This document shows positions 1-8,243 of a stretch of DNA of 64,000 bases, piece after piece. A program made the translations under genes and the position numbers. The DNA lies in assembly GCA_903642215.1 (NCBI GenBank), contig CAHJWG010000006.1, forward strand, positions 62,001-126,000. The letters run 5' to 3'. The DNA is from Sphingobacteriaceae bacterium (lineage in GTDB: Bacteria; Bacteroidota; Bacteroidia; Sphingobacteriales; Sphingobacteriaceae). The first letter of the stretch is position 1. Every line of letters begins with the position of its first letter. The notes under the pieces were generated by a model. It made no database searches. It was not told the origin of the DNA and saw only the letters and a list, made by a program, of their open reading frames with translations.

Positions 1-304
1 TTAGGTTAATCATTTCAATCTCCGCTCCTACCAAATCAATATGTGCGGGCAGTAAATCCAGGTTTGGCGTTTCCGTATGCTGGATCGCATCTGCCGGTTC
101 TACATCGTTGATAATGCACTCATAAATACTATCTTTAATTGTTCTCGGATCAAAACCAATCCCTGATGTTGCGTTTGCCTGCGGATCTGCATCAACCAGC
201 AAAGTTTTATATTCTAACACCGCTAAACTTGCCGCCAGGTTAATGGAAGAAGTGGTTTTACCCACGCCGCCTTTCTGGTTAGCTAACGCGATTATTTTAC
301 TCAT
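1..304 (-). CDS. parA: ParA/Soj-family chromosome partitioning ATPase (partial)
   Basis: Partial gene: the ATG is at 304 and the frame runs off the left edge, leaving about 101 codons of a protein usually near 255. The N-terminus carries the deviant Walker A motif KGGVGKTT (residues 11-18) and then LLVDADPQA, the Walker A' region. ParA proteins of this type bind ATP and non-specific DNA and move ParB-parS complexes, so the product acts at the nucleoid. The partner parB would be expected downstream, outside the window. Chromosomal versions often lie near the replication origin, but nothing here proves that. The upstream region holds an inverted pair of the GATAAAAGAAGYAT word. Confidence 0.93.
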   Translation of the reverse strand, partial: MSKIIALANQKGGVGKTTSSINLAASLAVLEYKTLLVDADPQANATSGIGFDPRTIKDSIYECIINDVEPADAIQHTETPNLDLLPAHIDLVGAEIEMINL

Positions 305-637
305 TATCAATCTCCGGTATAATTTTAGCAAGCAAATTTTTATGCCGTAAAAGAAGTACAGTTAAGCTTTGCATGCTTCTTTTACGCCTTATTTTTGCTT
401 AATATTTAAAGGTGCAAGATACCTACATTTTTACAATAACTATCCACCCAGATTTCCACATCTTAGTAACATTATCAACAGTAAAAAGTAAAGCCAAACT
501 GATTATATCTGCCTTGAACAACTCTTTAAATATGATAACGATTTTCCGGAAATTATCTCTTAAAAAACATTTAATATTGATCCTTTAAACTATTAATTAA
601 AAGCAATGTTACCTTATTTCATTTAAATTTTAAAAAC
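305..637. other. Intergenic region with one inverted word pair
   Basis: This 333-bp AT-rich stretch has no convincing gene. Its only clear structure is an inverted pair, GTAAAAGAAGTA (347-358) and ATGCTTCTTTTAC (373-385), which can form a stem of about 12 bp around a 14-nt spacer. The rest may hold promoters for parA and for the small ORF at 638, but I see no convincing TAnnTTTG box. Confidence 0.5.
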
Positions 638-808
638 ATGACTAACGGCGTTTACGAAGCAGGCGAAAGGGTAATTACCAAAGATGGCGAAGGAAAAGTT
701 AACAAAAGCCAGGAAAAAAAAGACGATCTGGTGGAAGTAAAGCTCGATTCCGGCGAAATAAAATCTTACGTGCCAACAGAAGTTTCGGATGATGCTGACG
801 CAGGATAA
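638..808 (+). CDS. Small acidic hypothetical protein, 56 aa
   Basis: A 56-codon frame starts at ATG 638 (MTNGVYEAGERV) and stops at 806-808. The product is soluble, rich in Asp, Glu and Lys, with no signal peptide or membrane segment. The alternating pattern and the short VEVKLDSGEIKSYVP stretch suggest a small beta-rich domain, possibly SH3/KOW-like, but I do not recognise a family. The stop is only nine bases before the next small ORF on the same strand, so the two are probably co-transcribed. Real coding is supported by the balanced codon pattern and the tight spacing. Function is unknown. Confidence 0.6.
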   Translation: MTNGVYEAGERVITKDGEGKVNKSQEKKDDLVEVKLDSGEIKSYVPTEVSDDADAG

Positions 809-817
809 TTTAAACAG

Positions 818-988
818 ATGAAAGACGAAAGCAACAGTTTTTTAAAGCGTTACCAGCTGTTATTGATCCTGGTAATTTTGCTGCTGGTAATTGGTTTTGG
901 TTGCTGGTTTATTAAAAAACGCGATCCGAACTACAACGAAGCACGTAAAGATGATTTGCTTCGGAAACTAAACCAGCCCGTAAGATAA
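818..988 (+). CDS. Small single-pass membrane protein, 56 aa
   Basis: ATG at 818 gives a 56-residue product with a charged N-terminus (MKDESNSFLKRYQ), one hydrophobic helix at about residues 14-32 (LLLILVILLLVIGFGCWFI), and a basic, polar tail ending NQPVR. The positive KKR after the helix favours the tail in the cytoplasm. It lies nine bases after the 56-aa acidic ORF and was probably co-expressed with it. No family is recognised. It could be a small inner-membrane protein that interacts with the upstream product, but that is inference from adjacency only. Confidence 0.6.
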   Translation: MKDESNSFLKRYQLLLILVILLLVIGFGCWFIKKRDPNYNEARKDDLLRKLNQPVR

Positions 989-1085
989 ACTTAATTTTAT
1001 CAGGATCGGAGTAAAAACCCGTTGCCGGTAATTGATAAAACGATAACTTGCGGTTTCTCTTTACCACATTTTAATCCGTTAAAAA

Positions 1086-1607
1086 ATGCTTACAATTATT
1101 GCCGGAACCAACAGACCCGGCAGCAGCACTTTAAAACTCGCTGTTTATTATCAAAAAAAACTTGCTAACAGCGGCGTAAAAGCTAATGTATTATCGCTGG
1201 AAACTTTGCCTGATAATCTGCTCAAAACAGATTTATACGGCAAGCGTAGTGAAGATTTTAAGCCGATACAAGCACAAATTTCCGCATCCGAAAAGTATAT
1301 TTTTATCATTCCCGAGTATAACGGAAGTTTCCCCGGTGCATTAAAAGTTTTTGTGGATGCCTGCGATTTCCCTTTAAGTTTTTATGATAAAAAGGCTGCG
1401 CTGGTTGGGATTTCCTCCGGGAAATATGGAAATATCCGCGGCGTTGATCATTTTACCGGCGTTTGTAACTATATGAATATGCATGTTTTTTCGCTTAAAT
1501 TACACATTCCTTTTATCCGGAAAGAAATTGATGCTGATGGAAATTTAACAGAAGCGGACACGATTAAATTTACAGACGAACAGATAGACCGCTTCCTGAA
1601 ATTTTAA
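1086..1607 (+). CDS. NADPH-dependent FMN reductase family protein
   Basis: The 173-aa product has the flavodoxin-like fold signature of the NADPH-dependent FMN reductase family. It begins with a beta strand followed by GTNRPGSSTLKLA (phosphate-binding loop, about residues 7-19) and has the PEYNGSFPGALKVFVDA motif near residues 76-92, which in this family contacts FMN and the dimer partner. Such cytosolic enzymes transfer electrons from NAD(P)H to FMN or to quinones and azo compounds. The length is normal. It is a single gene on the plus strand. The substrate cannot be told from the sequence. Confidence 0.88.
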   Translation: MLTIIAGTNRPGSSTLKLAVYYQKKLANSGVKANVLSLETLPDNLLKTDLYGKRSEDFKPIQAQISASEKYIFIIPEYNGSFPGALKVFVDACDFPLSFYDKKAALVGISSGKYGNIRGVDHFTGVCNYMNMHVFSLKLHIPFIRKEIDADGNLTEADTIKFTDEQIDRFLKF

Positions 1608-1646
1608 AAACTTTGCTATTTGCCGTTTAGTTTTTTTATGTTGAAT

Positions 1647-2186
1647 ATGAAATACTCCTTTTACCACCCGTTTTTAATATTGATGCTGATTATTTGTTCC
1701 TGCAAGCAGAAAAACAATTCGGCTTCTACAACATCAGCAACACAAAAACAACCGCTGGATACTGCCGATACAAGGCTTGCAAATGATCTTTCTATTTTTT
1801 GTATCAACCAAATTAAAACCGCACAATTGGCATCGAAAAAAGCATCAACCCAAAAAGTAAAAGCATTTGGTAAGGAAACTGCACAGCTTTACACGCAGTT
1901 AAGTACCAATCTGAACAGGATTTCCGAAAAGTATAATATTGAATTACCTGCGGCAGCAACACCAGCATCTGCAAAAAAATATGCTGATTTAAGTGCGATA
2001 AAAGGAGCATCGTTTGATCACGCTTATCTGCTGCAAATGTTAAAACAGCATAACGCAATGATCCGGGAATATAACGCCGCTAAAAATATTCAATGCTTTC
2101 CGCTAAAATTATTTGTGGTGAGCTACCAAAGCGCAATTATCAAACAAGCTTATGCCACTTCGGATTTAAAGGACAGAACGCCTTAA
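1647..2186 (+). CDS. DUF4142-like lipoprotein
   Basis: The frame is open from a TTG at 1620, but ATG 1647 gives the sensible N-terminus: a short basic start, a hydrophobic segment and the lipobox LIICSC, so the protein is probably a lipoprotein. ATG 1638 is an alternative. The mature part (about 160 aa) is helical, with VKAFGKETAQLY and FDHAYLLQMLKQHNAMIREY. This matches my memory of DUF4142, a ferritin-like helical domain common in secreted or outer-membrane proteins of unknown role. It follows the FMN reductase by about 40 bases and may share its transcript. No catalytic residues can be named. Confidence 0.7.
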   Translation: MKYSFYHPFLILMLIICSCKQKNNSASTTSATQKQPLDTADTRLANDLSIFCINQIKTAQLASKKASTQKVKAFGKETAQLYTQLSTNLNRISEKYNIELPAAATPASAKKYADLSAIKGASFDHAYLLQMLKQHNAMIREYNAAKNIQCFPLKLFVVSYQSAIIKQAYATSDLKDRTP

Positions 2187-2210
2187 TTTTTTCGGAAATT
2201 TTATCCAACC

Positions 2211-2504
2211 TCATATTTTTAGGTTTTGCCTGTTATCAATAAAAGCAATCAATTCGACAATATGATTTGATGGTTTAACGCGATATATCAAAGAAACCTG
2301 TTTGATTATTACGCTGGTATAAGTGTATTTTACCTTGAAAGACTTACGAAACATTGAAGGCTGACTTTGCAATAAAGCAAGATGACGATTTACAAGCACA
2401 ACGAAATTAGATATCTCTTTCTCCGACCAATGTTCTTCTAAATATTTTATCCTTTTACCAAATGTTTTGACAGCTTTCTTCGTCCAAACTATTTCAAACC
2501 CCAT
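2211..2504 (-). CDS. RelE/ParE-type toxin
   Basis: This 97-aa basic protein starts MGFEIVWTKKAVKTFGKRIKYLEEHWSEKEI and ends with a strand-turn-strand region (SLIYRVKPSNHIVELIAFIDNRQNLKI). The pattern of an N-terminal strand, two helices and a terminal beta-sheet is that of the RelE/ParE toxin superfamily, whose members cleave mRNA on the ribosome or poison gyrase. Its start overlaps the end of the upstream antitoxin-like gene by 16 bases, the usual arrangement in a type II pair. Which target it hits is not visible. Toxicity is inferred from fold and context. Confidence 0.8.
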   Translation of the reverse strand: MGFEIVWTKKAVKTFGKRIKYLEEHWSEKEISNFVVLVNRHLALLQSQPSMFRKSFKVKYTYTSVIIKQVSLIYRVKPSNHIVELIAFIDNRQNLKI

Positions 2505-2722
2505 TTTCCGAAAAGTTTAATTACTTCAGCATGAGGAACGGTTTCGCCGCGATCTGCCTCAGTTAAACCTTCTAAAACATCTTTCTGCTGTTCGGCATTC
2601 AATTCATCGAACCAATCTAACTTCCTGTTCAATAAAAAAGCTCTCACGTCCATAATCAAACCTTCATCATTAGTGTTGATGATGGTTTGTAAAAGTTCTA
2701 ATTTTTCTGCCTGTACATTCAT
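2489..2722 (-). CDS. Antitoxin of the RelE/ParE pair
   Basis: A 77-aa acidic protein starting at ATG 2722 (MNVQAEKLELLQTII); the frame could extend to 2737 with five more residues. It is helical, with KLDWFDELNAEQQKDVLEGLTEADRGETVPHAEVIKLFGKW. The QQKDVLEGLTEADRGETVPHAEV region matches small antitoxins found before RelE/ParE toxins in Bacteroidota, where an acidic C-terminal helix wraps the toxin. The gene lies first and overlaps the toxin by 16 bases, so the two are translationally coupled. Autoregulation is likely for such operons, but I cannot point to an operator. Confidence 0.78.
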   Translation of the reverse strand: MNVQAEKLELLQTIINTNDEGLIMDVRAFLLNRKLDWFDELNAEQQKDVLEGLTEADRGETVPHAEVIKLFGKWGLK

Positions 2723-2753
2723 AAAGTTAAAATTCAATTACGGTTAAACCAAC

Positions 2754-2996
2754 CTACATCTTTTTACTGTTGGCAATATAAAACTCCAGTGCCAACTGTT
2801 TAATGCGTTCGTTTTTCTCACCAAAAACCTCTTCGGTTGTTTTATCCTGGAGCAACGCCAGGATTTCTACCTGCATCTGGAAAATCATTTCCACCTTGGC
2901 ACTGTTGATCCCTAATTCTTTAATCAGGATGGTATTGATGTCAAATTCGCTTGCAGCACTGGTATTTTGCTGGTTTTCCGGAGTATTTTCGTTCAT
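2754..2996 (-). CDS. Hypothetical protein, 80 aa
   Basis: ATG at 2996; the product has a polar N-terminus (MNENTPENQQNTSAASEF) and an amphipathic helical remainder (VEMIFQMQVEILALLQDKTTEEVFGEKNERIKQLALEFY) that could form a coiled coil. There is no signal peptide or membrane helix. It sits 31 bases before the antitoxin start on the same strand and 46 bases after the SYLF gene, so it may belong to either unit. Family not recognised. The sister word ATACTGTTTTTATC lies just upstream at 3001-3014. Confidence 0.55.
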   Translation of the reverse strand: MNENTPENQQNTSAASEFDINTILIKELGINSAKVEMIFQMQVEILALLQDKTTEEVFGEKNERIKQLALEFYIANSKKM

Positions 2997-3042
2997 GATG
3001 ATACTGTTTTTATCGGTTAAAAATTGTTGTTCTAAACCGAAA

Positions 3043-3726
3043 TTACTTCCGGTAAAGGCTGTTTAAAGTTTGTTTAAGTGTTTTTACAACGGGAACTGCA
3101 GAAGCTTTTTTATTAGCAAATAAAGTTGTAGCATCGTCTCCGCCACCGTAAAAAGAATCGTTTGCTTTCTGATCAATATCCAGCGAAGAACCGCTTAAAC
3201 TGATGCCGGCAAAAAGCCCTTTGCTGCGCGAATAAGAATAAACTTCGGATTCCATTTTATAATCCGTACCGGCAGAAGAAGTGCGGCCAACCGGCCCGGC
3301 AGCTACAGAAATATCCCCGCCTAAAGTAAAACTGCTTTTGCCAATTTCTGATAAAGAGGTTTTATTGAGGAAAACCAGCACCAGATCAACCGATTGGATG
3401 CCTGCCTGGAAACCAAAACTCCCGCCCGTCATGGTTAAAAAAACAGGATTAGTCCACGTTCCGTCCGCATTTTTAATCATCGCAATGCCTTTTCCGCGTT
3501 TGCCGCCAAGTACAAAACCGGCGTTAATCAATCCCGGAATAATAATTATGCCTTCCGTTTTTTGGATTAACTGTTTCGGGATACTTTCGCGTAGCTTGCT
3601 AAACTCCTGGATAACGCGAACGGAAGCATCCAGTTTTTGCTGCTGTTTATCCTGAGCCCAAACCGTTGTTACCCAAAAAAGAAGCGATAAAAGAAGTATG
3701 TGTTTTGAGGAAGCAAAAAATTTCAT
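3043..3726 (-). CDS. SYLF-domain (Ysc84-like) lipid-binding secreted protein
   Basis: The start at 3726 (MKFFASSKHILLLSLL) gives a clean Sec signal peptide ending near VWAQ; the longer reading from 3759 would spoil it. The mature 205 residues carry the SYLF hallmarks: IPKQLIQKTEGIIIIPGLINAGFVLGG, GSFGFQAGIQSVDLVLVF and the GDISVAAGPVGR stretch. SYLF proteins bind phosphoinositides in eukaryotes; bacterial secreted forms have no fixed role. The length is normal. An exact copy of the 14-bp word lies inside the signal-peptide codons (3686-3699). Confidence 0.85.
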   Translation of the reverse strand: MKFFASSKHILLLSLLFWVTTVWAQDKQQQKLDASVRVIQEFSKLRESIPKQLIQKTEGIIIIPGLINAGFVLGGKRGKGIAMIKNADGTWTNPVFLTMTGGSFGFQAGIQSVDLVLVFLNKTSLSEIGKSSFTLGGDISVAAGPVGRTSSAGTDYKMESEVYSYSRSKGLFAGISLSGSSLDIDQKANDSFYGGGDDATTLFANKKASAVPVVKTLKQTLNSLYRK

Positions 3727-3781
3727 GAATATGATTTGATAGAATATGATAACCCGCACAATCCGGTTTTATTGCACCGGC

Positions 3782-4528
3782 TTATAATTGTGTGTACCAA
3801 TTGCGCAAACGTACATCAATTTTTGAATCTTTATCATTTACCAGCTTTCTGAATTTTTCTATATCGCTAAATTTATTTCCCGGCTGGCGATAATGGTACG
3901 GATAAACAACAGCCGGTTTAAAAGCCAGAACGGCAGCTGCGGCTTGTTCAACATCCATAGTATAAGGCGGATTCATACATACAAAAGCAATATCAATATT
4001 TTTTAAAGAACGCATTTCCGGTGTACCACCCGTTTCTCCCGAAAAATAAACGCGCTTGTCGCCCAAATTAAGTAAATAACCATCGCCCGCTCTTTTTTGG
4101 TGTCGCGCAGTTGCTTCAGGGAAGTTATATATGCCAACCGTTTGGATTTTTATATTTTTAAAAGTTAAATTTTTCCCGTTTTCCAAAACAGTGATTTTTG
4201 CAAAAGCTTTGTTTTTAAGCTGATCAATCACTTTTTGCGGTGCAATTAATTCGGTTTTAGTGAGATTTAAACCGTCTAAAGTTGCTTCTTCAAGCTGATC
4301 GCTGTGTTCGTGCATGATCAAAACCAAATCTGGTGCTTTCATCGTTTTATATCTTTCGGCACCGCCATCAGGATCAATATAAATATTTAAATTGTCCCAC
4401 TGTAAAATAACCGCTGCATGGAAAACGGGAATAATTGCCAGGTTACCATTTTTAGTTGTCAATATATCCGATTGGGCAAATACAAAAGAAAAAGGCAGTA
4501 AAAACAGTATCGTGAAAAAATTTTTCAT
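3782..4528 (-). CDS. Secreted metallo-beta-lactamase-fold hydrolase (UlaG-like)
   Basis: A 248-aa protein with a signal peptide (MKNFFTILFLLPFSFVFAQ), so probably periplasmic. The metal-binding motif of the family is visible as MHEHSDQ (HxHxD), and a further His lies in YPYHYRQPG near the C-terminus, as in UlaG/L-ascorbate-6-phosphate lactonase-like proteins. The position usually written GDT reads GET (YFSGETGG), an Asp to Glu change that may alter metal binding. Members hydrolyse lactones, nucleotides or phospholipids; the substrate is not predictable here. It stands alone between the SYLF gene and the tRNA. Confidence 0.82.
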   Translation of the reverse strand: MKNFFTILFLLPFSFVFAQSDILTTKNGNLAIIPVFHAAVILQWDNLNIYIDPDGGAERYKTMKAPDLVLIMHEHSDQLEEATLDGLNLTKTELIAPQKVIDQLKNKAFAKITVLENGKNLTFKNIKIQTVGIYNFPEATARHQKRAGDGYLLNLGDKRVYFSGETGGTPEMRSLKNIDIAFVCMNPPYTMDVEQAAAAVLAFKPAVVYPYHYRQPGNKFSDIEKFRKLVNDKDSKIDVRLRNWYTQL

Positions 4529-4711
4529 AACTTTTTTTGGGGATTAACACCATGGATTAGTTTTAGTTTATGCTGCCGGCAGATGAAAATTCTGTACAAA
4601 TTACGCTTCAGAAATTAAATTTAATGATACTGTTTTTATCGTATAAATTTTACCAACAGCGGCTATAATTTTTGTAGCACAGCACAAATGCTTATTATTG
4701 CAAAATAATCC
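4529..4711. other. Spacer before tRNA-Lys
   Basis: No gene fits here. It contains a copy of the sister word ATACTGTTTTTATC at 4627-4640 and an AT-rich stretch (TATAATTTTTG, about 4664-4674) that is one base off the TAnnTTTG box and might serve as the tRNA promoter. Confidence 0.35.
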
Positions 4712-4784
4712 GACTCCGTAGCTCAGCCGGTAGAGCAAGTGACTCTTAATCACTGGGTCCAGGGTTCGATCCCCTGCGGGGTCA
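4712..4784 (+). tRNA. tRNA-Lys (CTT anticodon)
   Basis: A 73-nt cloverleaf. The acceptor stem GACTCCG pairs with CGGGGTC (one G-T wobble), the discriminator is A4784, the D arm contains AGCTCAGCCGGTAGAGC, and the anticodon stem AGTGA/TCACT encloses CTCTTAA with anticodon CTT at 4745-4747. The T arm is CAGGG-TTCGATC-CCCTG. The 3' CCA is not encoded. A strong terminator follows at once. Confidence 0.96.
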
Positions 4785-4788
4785 CTTT

Positions 4789-4829
4789 AGGCCGCAAATC
4801 AAAATACTCCTGATTTGCGGCCTTTTTTT
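4789..4829 (+). terminator. Rho-independent terminator after tRNA-Lys
   Basis: A 13-bp perfect inverted repeat, AGGCCGCAAATCA (4789-4801) and TGATTTGCGGCCT (4811-4823), with a nine-base loop is followed by a run of T. It lies five bases after the tRNA. Confidence 0.88.
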
Positions 4830-5077
4830 GTTAAAAATCACCTTTAAGTTATCAAAAAGAGGACGTGCCTCTAAACAACTTTTACGATTTAAAAAGGATA
4901 TCAGGGAAAACTTCAAATTAATGAGTGCAGGTAGTTTTTGTACGAAAATACCGGCGGATAAATAGAAAGCAGGATAATATTGGAACACATAATATAAAAC
5001 TGTACAGTTTCCTGTTTTGTATGTGGCAAGGCTGCATTTGACTCATATATTAGAGCCACTTCTCTTATCCGGATATT

Positions 5078-6184
5078 ATGAACAATAATAAACTGAACAC
5101 TAAACCGCATTACCCGATACTGGATGGCCTTCGTGGTGTTGCAGCCATTATCGTTGTAACGTTTCACCTATGCGAGCCACTATCAACCAGTAATTTAGAT
5201 AAACTTGTTAATCACGGTTACCTGGCTGTGGATTTTTTCTTTTTATTATCAGGTTTCGTAATCGGTTATGCTTATGATGATCGCTGGCATAAAATAACTG
5301 TCGGCAGTTTTTTCAAACGCCGTATCGAACGCCTTCAGCCGCTGGTGATCCTGGGCATGACACTGGGTGCTGTAGGCTTTTACTTTACAGATTCGACACT
5401 TTGGCCGCTTATCCACACCGTACCATTTTGGAAAATGCTGCTGGTTATGCTGATCGGTTACACTATTTTACCCGTACCGCTGTCTCTGGATATACGCGGC
5501 TGGCAGGAAATGCATCCGCTTAACAGCGTAGGATGGTCTTTATTCTTTGAATATATCGCCAACATCCTTTATGCGGTTTGGATCAGGAAATTCTCCAAAA
5601 CGGCATTAAGTATTTTAGTAGGCATCGCTGCTATCGCCCTCACACACCTGGCGATTACCAATGGCGACGTTAGCGGCGGCTGGACATTTAACACGGAGCA
5701 GCTGCGTGTGGGTATTACCCGTACCATATACCCATTCTTTGCCGGTCTATTACTTTCGCGTATTGCCAAACCTACCCGAATTAAAAATGCCTTTTTATGG
5801 TGCAGTGTTTTAGTAGCGATAGTATTATATATGCCGCGCATCGGCGGTGCTAACCATCTTTGGATAAATGGAATATATGAATCTATTTGCATCATTATCG
5901 TTTTTCCGTTTATCGTTTACCTTGGTGCCAGCGGTGCGGTTCATACCCAAACGGAGAGTAGGATATGCAGGTTTCTCGGCGATATATCCTATCCGCTTTA
6001 CTTGGTACATTATCCGCTGGTTTATTTTTACGTAGCATGGATCAGCAATCACAAAGGCGTAACGGTCGTACAGGCCTGGCCTTACGCGTTGGCTATTTTG
6101 ATCGCTGCAATTATCCTGGCATATATCACACTAAAATGGTACGATGAACCGGTTCGTAAATGGCTGCGAAAAAAACTTGGCTAA
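5078..6184 (+). CDS. Acyltransferase 3 family membrane protein (OafA-like)
   Basis: A 368-aa integral membrane protein with about ten hydrophobic segments. It starts with the family signature YPILDGLRGVAAIIVVTFHL, whose Asp-Gly-Leu-Arg and His are conserved in acyltransferase-3 enzymes, followed by DFFFLLSGFVIGYAYDDRW. The C-terminal part (ISYPLYLVHYPLVYFY, then YDEPVRKWLRKKL) is also typical. Family members O-acetylate sugars of lipopolysaccharide, exopolysaccharide or antibiotics at the inner membrane, using acyl donors from the cytoplasm. No polysaccharide cluster surrounds it, so the acceptor is unknown. Length is normal. Confidence 0.9.
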   Translation: MNNNKLNTKPHYPILDGLRGVAAIIVVTFHLCEPLSTSNLDKLVNHGYLAVDFFFLLSGFVIGYAYDDRWHKITVGSFFKRRIERLQPLVILGMTLGAVGFYFTDSTLWPLIHTVPFWKMLLVMLIGYTILPVPLSLDIRGWQEMHPLNSVGWSLFFEYIANILYAVWIRKFSKTALSILVGIAAIALTHLAITNGDVSGGWTFNTEQLRVGITRTIYPFFAGLLLSRIAKPTRIKNAFLWCSVLVAIVLYMPRIGGANHLWINGIYESICIIIVFPFIVYLGASGAVHTQTESRICRFLGDISYPLYLVHYPLVYFYVAWISNHKGVTVVQAWPYALAILIAAIILAYITLKWYDEPVRKWLRKKLG

Positions 6185-6537
6185 AAATAAAAGCCCTTAT
6201 GTTCTACAACAAAACTGAAGTGATTGCTTGCAGAATTTTTACGACGAGCCAAGCCGAAGCAGGACTTGATCGGGTCTCAAATCCCACATAACATTAAATT
6301 TAGTAATCTTAAATTTTTATTAAAATACTGAAAAACAACTGTACTATTGATTAATTGATCTGAATATATTTTTCTTTAAATCTTGGATGGAAAAGATCAA
6401 AAACTCCGTGGTAAGGGTCACTATTTATACTTGCAAAATTTAGTAATAACTTGCTAACTGTTCCGGTCGATTTTGTTAGCAATCAAACAATTTGGCTTAA
6501 ATTGTGCTTGATACTGTACAATTTAACAAAGCACAGT
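6185..6537. other. Intergenic region without recognised structure
   Basis: About 350 bp with no ORF supported by composition or homology. The frame upstream of ATG 6538 is open back to 6451, but that extension reads as non-coding. TATACTTG near 6425-6432 is one base off a TAnnTTTG box, without a clear -33 partner. Confidence 0.4.
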
Positions 6538-6912
6538 ATGAAATTTGATCAGGGAAGTACTCAAACTTTAAAAGTTTCGGATTTTAACGATTACGTTATA
6601 GACGAGTGTATTACCAATATTATAAAAGGAACAACAATGATGTTTTCCAATAATGTGCAGGGCGATAACATCCACATTATTCTCCCGCAAACTTTAATTG
6701 AAATTTTAAAAAGTAACGTTTCCGGTGTAGTTTACATCAATAAAAGCAAAGGATATTTAAACATTTGGGGTTTTAAAGTTATCGCCGGTGAAAAAGATGA
6801 GGTAGTTATTTTGAATGCAAGTGATGTTGCCGCACATCAGCTACAAAAAATCCGGTATCCGATCCGTAAAATTAATTGGGAAGATGTGAGTTTAGCTGAT
6901 CTTCCTTCGTAA
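6538..6912 (+). CDS. Hypothetical protein, 124 aa
   Basis: ATG 6538 (MKFDQGSTQTLKVSDF) is preferred over the open frame that reaches 6451, because the upstream residues look non-coding. The product is soluble, mixed alpha/beta, without signal peptide or membrane helix. Notable stretches are IIKGTTMMFSNNVQGDNIHIILPQTLIEIL and RYPIRKINWEDVSLADLPS. No family is recognised. It is monocistronic, with a strong terminator 20 bases after the stop, which supports a real transcribed gene. Confidence 0.6.
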   Translation: MKFDQGSTQTLKVSDFNDYVIDECITNIIKGTTMMFSNNVQGDNIHIILPQTLIEILKSNVSGVVYINKSKGYLNIWGFKVIAGEKDEVVILNASDVAAHQLQKIRYPIRKINWEDVSLADLPS

Positions 6913-6932
6913 AAAAACAACCTCCGTATTTT

Positions 6933-6962
6933 AAAAACCTGTTCTGTCCGGACAGGTTTTTT
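6933..6962 (+). terminator. Rho-independent terminator
   Basis: The arms AAAACCTGT (6934-6942) and ACAGGTTTT (6952-6960) are perfectly complementary around a nine-base loop and run into T residues. It ends the 124-aa hypothetical gene. Confidence 0.85.
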
Positions 6963-7129
6963 AATGACCAAATTTTGCTTACTGCAACATCCGTAAAAGT
7001 AATTCGTAAAACTATCAATCTCAAATACAATAAGTTAAGTATTTAGCATTAATCCTTCAACAAATTTTTTCTATTCGGCTTCAAAAATTTCATCAGGGTT
7101 AATGTTGAGTTACAGATTATAGTTTTTAT

Positions 7130-8125
7130 ATGCAAATATTAATTTTTAGTACTGTATTTTATCCTTTGCGAGGCGGAATTGAAAACCTGACACTTAACCT
7201 CAGCAAAGAATTTATTGATAAAGGGCATGAAGTAAAAGTGATTACTTACCAAAAGCAAACAGACCCTTTAAAAGATATTGACGTTTATTATGCACCCAGT
7301 TTTTCTAAAATGCTGGAGCTGTTTTTATGGTGCAAAGTTTATTACATGCCCAACATTTCTTTAAAAGGGATTTGGCCGATGATGCTTGTCCCTCAAAAAA
7401 GATGGGTAATTTCTCAAAACGATTTTTCGTTAACAAACAATGTAAATCCATTATCCTTAATTAAATTGCTTTTGATTAAGTTCTCCTCAAAAAACATTTC
7501 TGTAAGCAAAAGTGTAGCCGAATCAATCAACACTTCTTCAGAAATTATTTATAACTGTTATGATGATGCTGTTTTTACCATGCAAAATTTAGTGCCAAGA
7601 GTGCTTGATTTTGTTTTTGTTGGCCGTTTGGTTTCTCAAAAAGGCTGTGACACGCTGGTTAAAGCTTGCGCAGATTTGCAGCAGCCTTTTAAATTAACAA
7701 TTGTAGGAGACGGGCCGGAAATGTTTAAACTCAAAAGTTTGACAGAAAGCCTGAACCTTACGGAGCAAATCAATTTTGTGGGAACGAAAACAAGTATTGA
7801 AATTGTAGAAATTTTAAATCAGCATCGGGTTTTGGTAATTCCATCCAACGGAAAAGAAGGTTTCGGGATTGTGGCTTTGGAAGGTTTGGCCTGCGGCTGC
7901 CGGGTTATTGCGGCAGATGCCGGCGGTTTGGCAGAAGCGGTTGGCAGTTTCGGCAAGCTGTTTGAATCCGGAAACGTACAGCAATTAAATTACCTGCTAA
8001 AAGAAGCATTGCATGAACAGAATAATCCGATTTATACAGAGCAGGAATTGGCCGATTATTTAAGTAATTATAAAACCCGGGTAGTTGCACAAAAGTATTT
8101 GTCGGTTTTTGGAAGTGTTGCTTAA
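7130..8125 (+). CDS. Glycosyltransferase family 4 protein
   Basis: A 331-aa GT-B fold enzyme. The N-terminal domain opens with a strand and YPLRGGIENLTLNLSKEF, the glycine-rich acceptor-side loop of GT4 enzymes. The C-terminal domain starts near residue 160 (DFVFVGRLVSQKGCDTLVKA), continues with LTIVGDGPEMFKLK, and has the E-x7-E donor-binding motif in GKEGFGIVALEGLACGC (about residues 244-260). It is soluble and probably membrane-associated, transferring a sugar from a nucleotide donor in glycan synthesis. It stands alone, so donor and acceptor cannot be inferred. A near-match of the 14-bp word lies in its 3' part (7997-8009). Confidence 0.9.
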   Translation: MQILIFSTVFYPLRGGIENLTLNLSKEFIDKGHEVKVITYQKQTDPLKDIDVYYAPSFSKMLELFLWCKVYYMPNISLKGIWPMMLVPQKRWVISQNDFSLTNNVNPLSLIKLLLIKFSSKNISVSKSVAESINTSSEIIYNCYDDAVFTMQNLVPRVLDFVFVGRLVSQKGCDTLVKACADLQQPFKLTIVGDGPEMFKLKSLTESLNLTEQINFVGTKTSIEIVEILNQHRVLVIPSNGKEGFGIVALEGLACGCRVIAADAGGLAEAVGSFGKLFESGNVQQLNYLLKEALHEQNNPIYTEQELADYLSNYKTRVVAQKYLSVFGSVA

Positions 8126-8225
8126 TAAAAACCATGATTTTCCAACTCGGGTCAATTCTCCTTTTAAAAAACGTTTATCAATTCTGATTTTATCAACATT
8201 TATAATTGCTAACTTTCAGCATTTA

Positions 8226-8233
8226 TAATTTTG
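8226..8233 (+). promoter_or_regulatory. Bacteroidota -7 box upstream of the 8244 lipoprotein gene
   Basis: TAATTTTG matches TAnnTTTG. A TTG at 8206-8208, 17 bases upstream, could serve as the -33 element. The predicted transcript would start a few bases before ATG 8244. Confidence 0.4.
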
Positions 8234-8243
8234 AAAATAGAGG

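Noticed and set aside
305..637. A replication origin next to parA.
   Set aside because: No cluster of DnaA boxes and no dnaA or parB gene are visible in the window.
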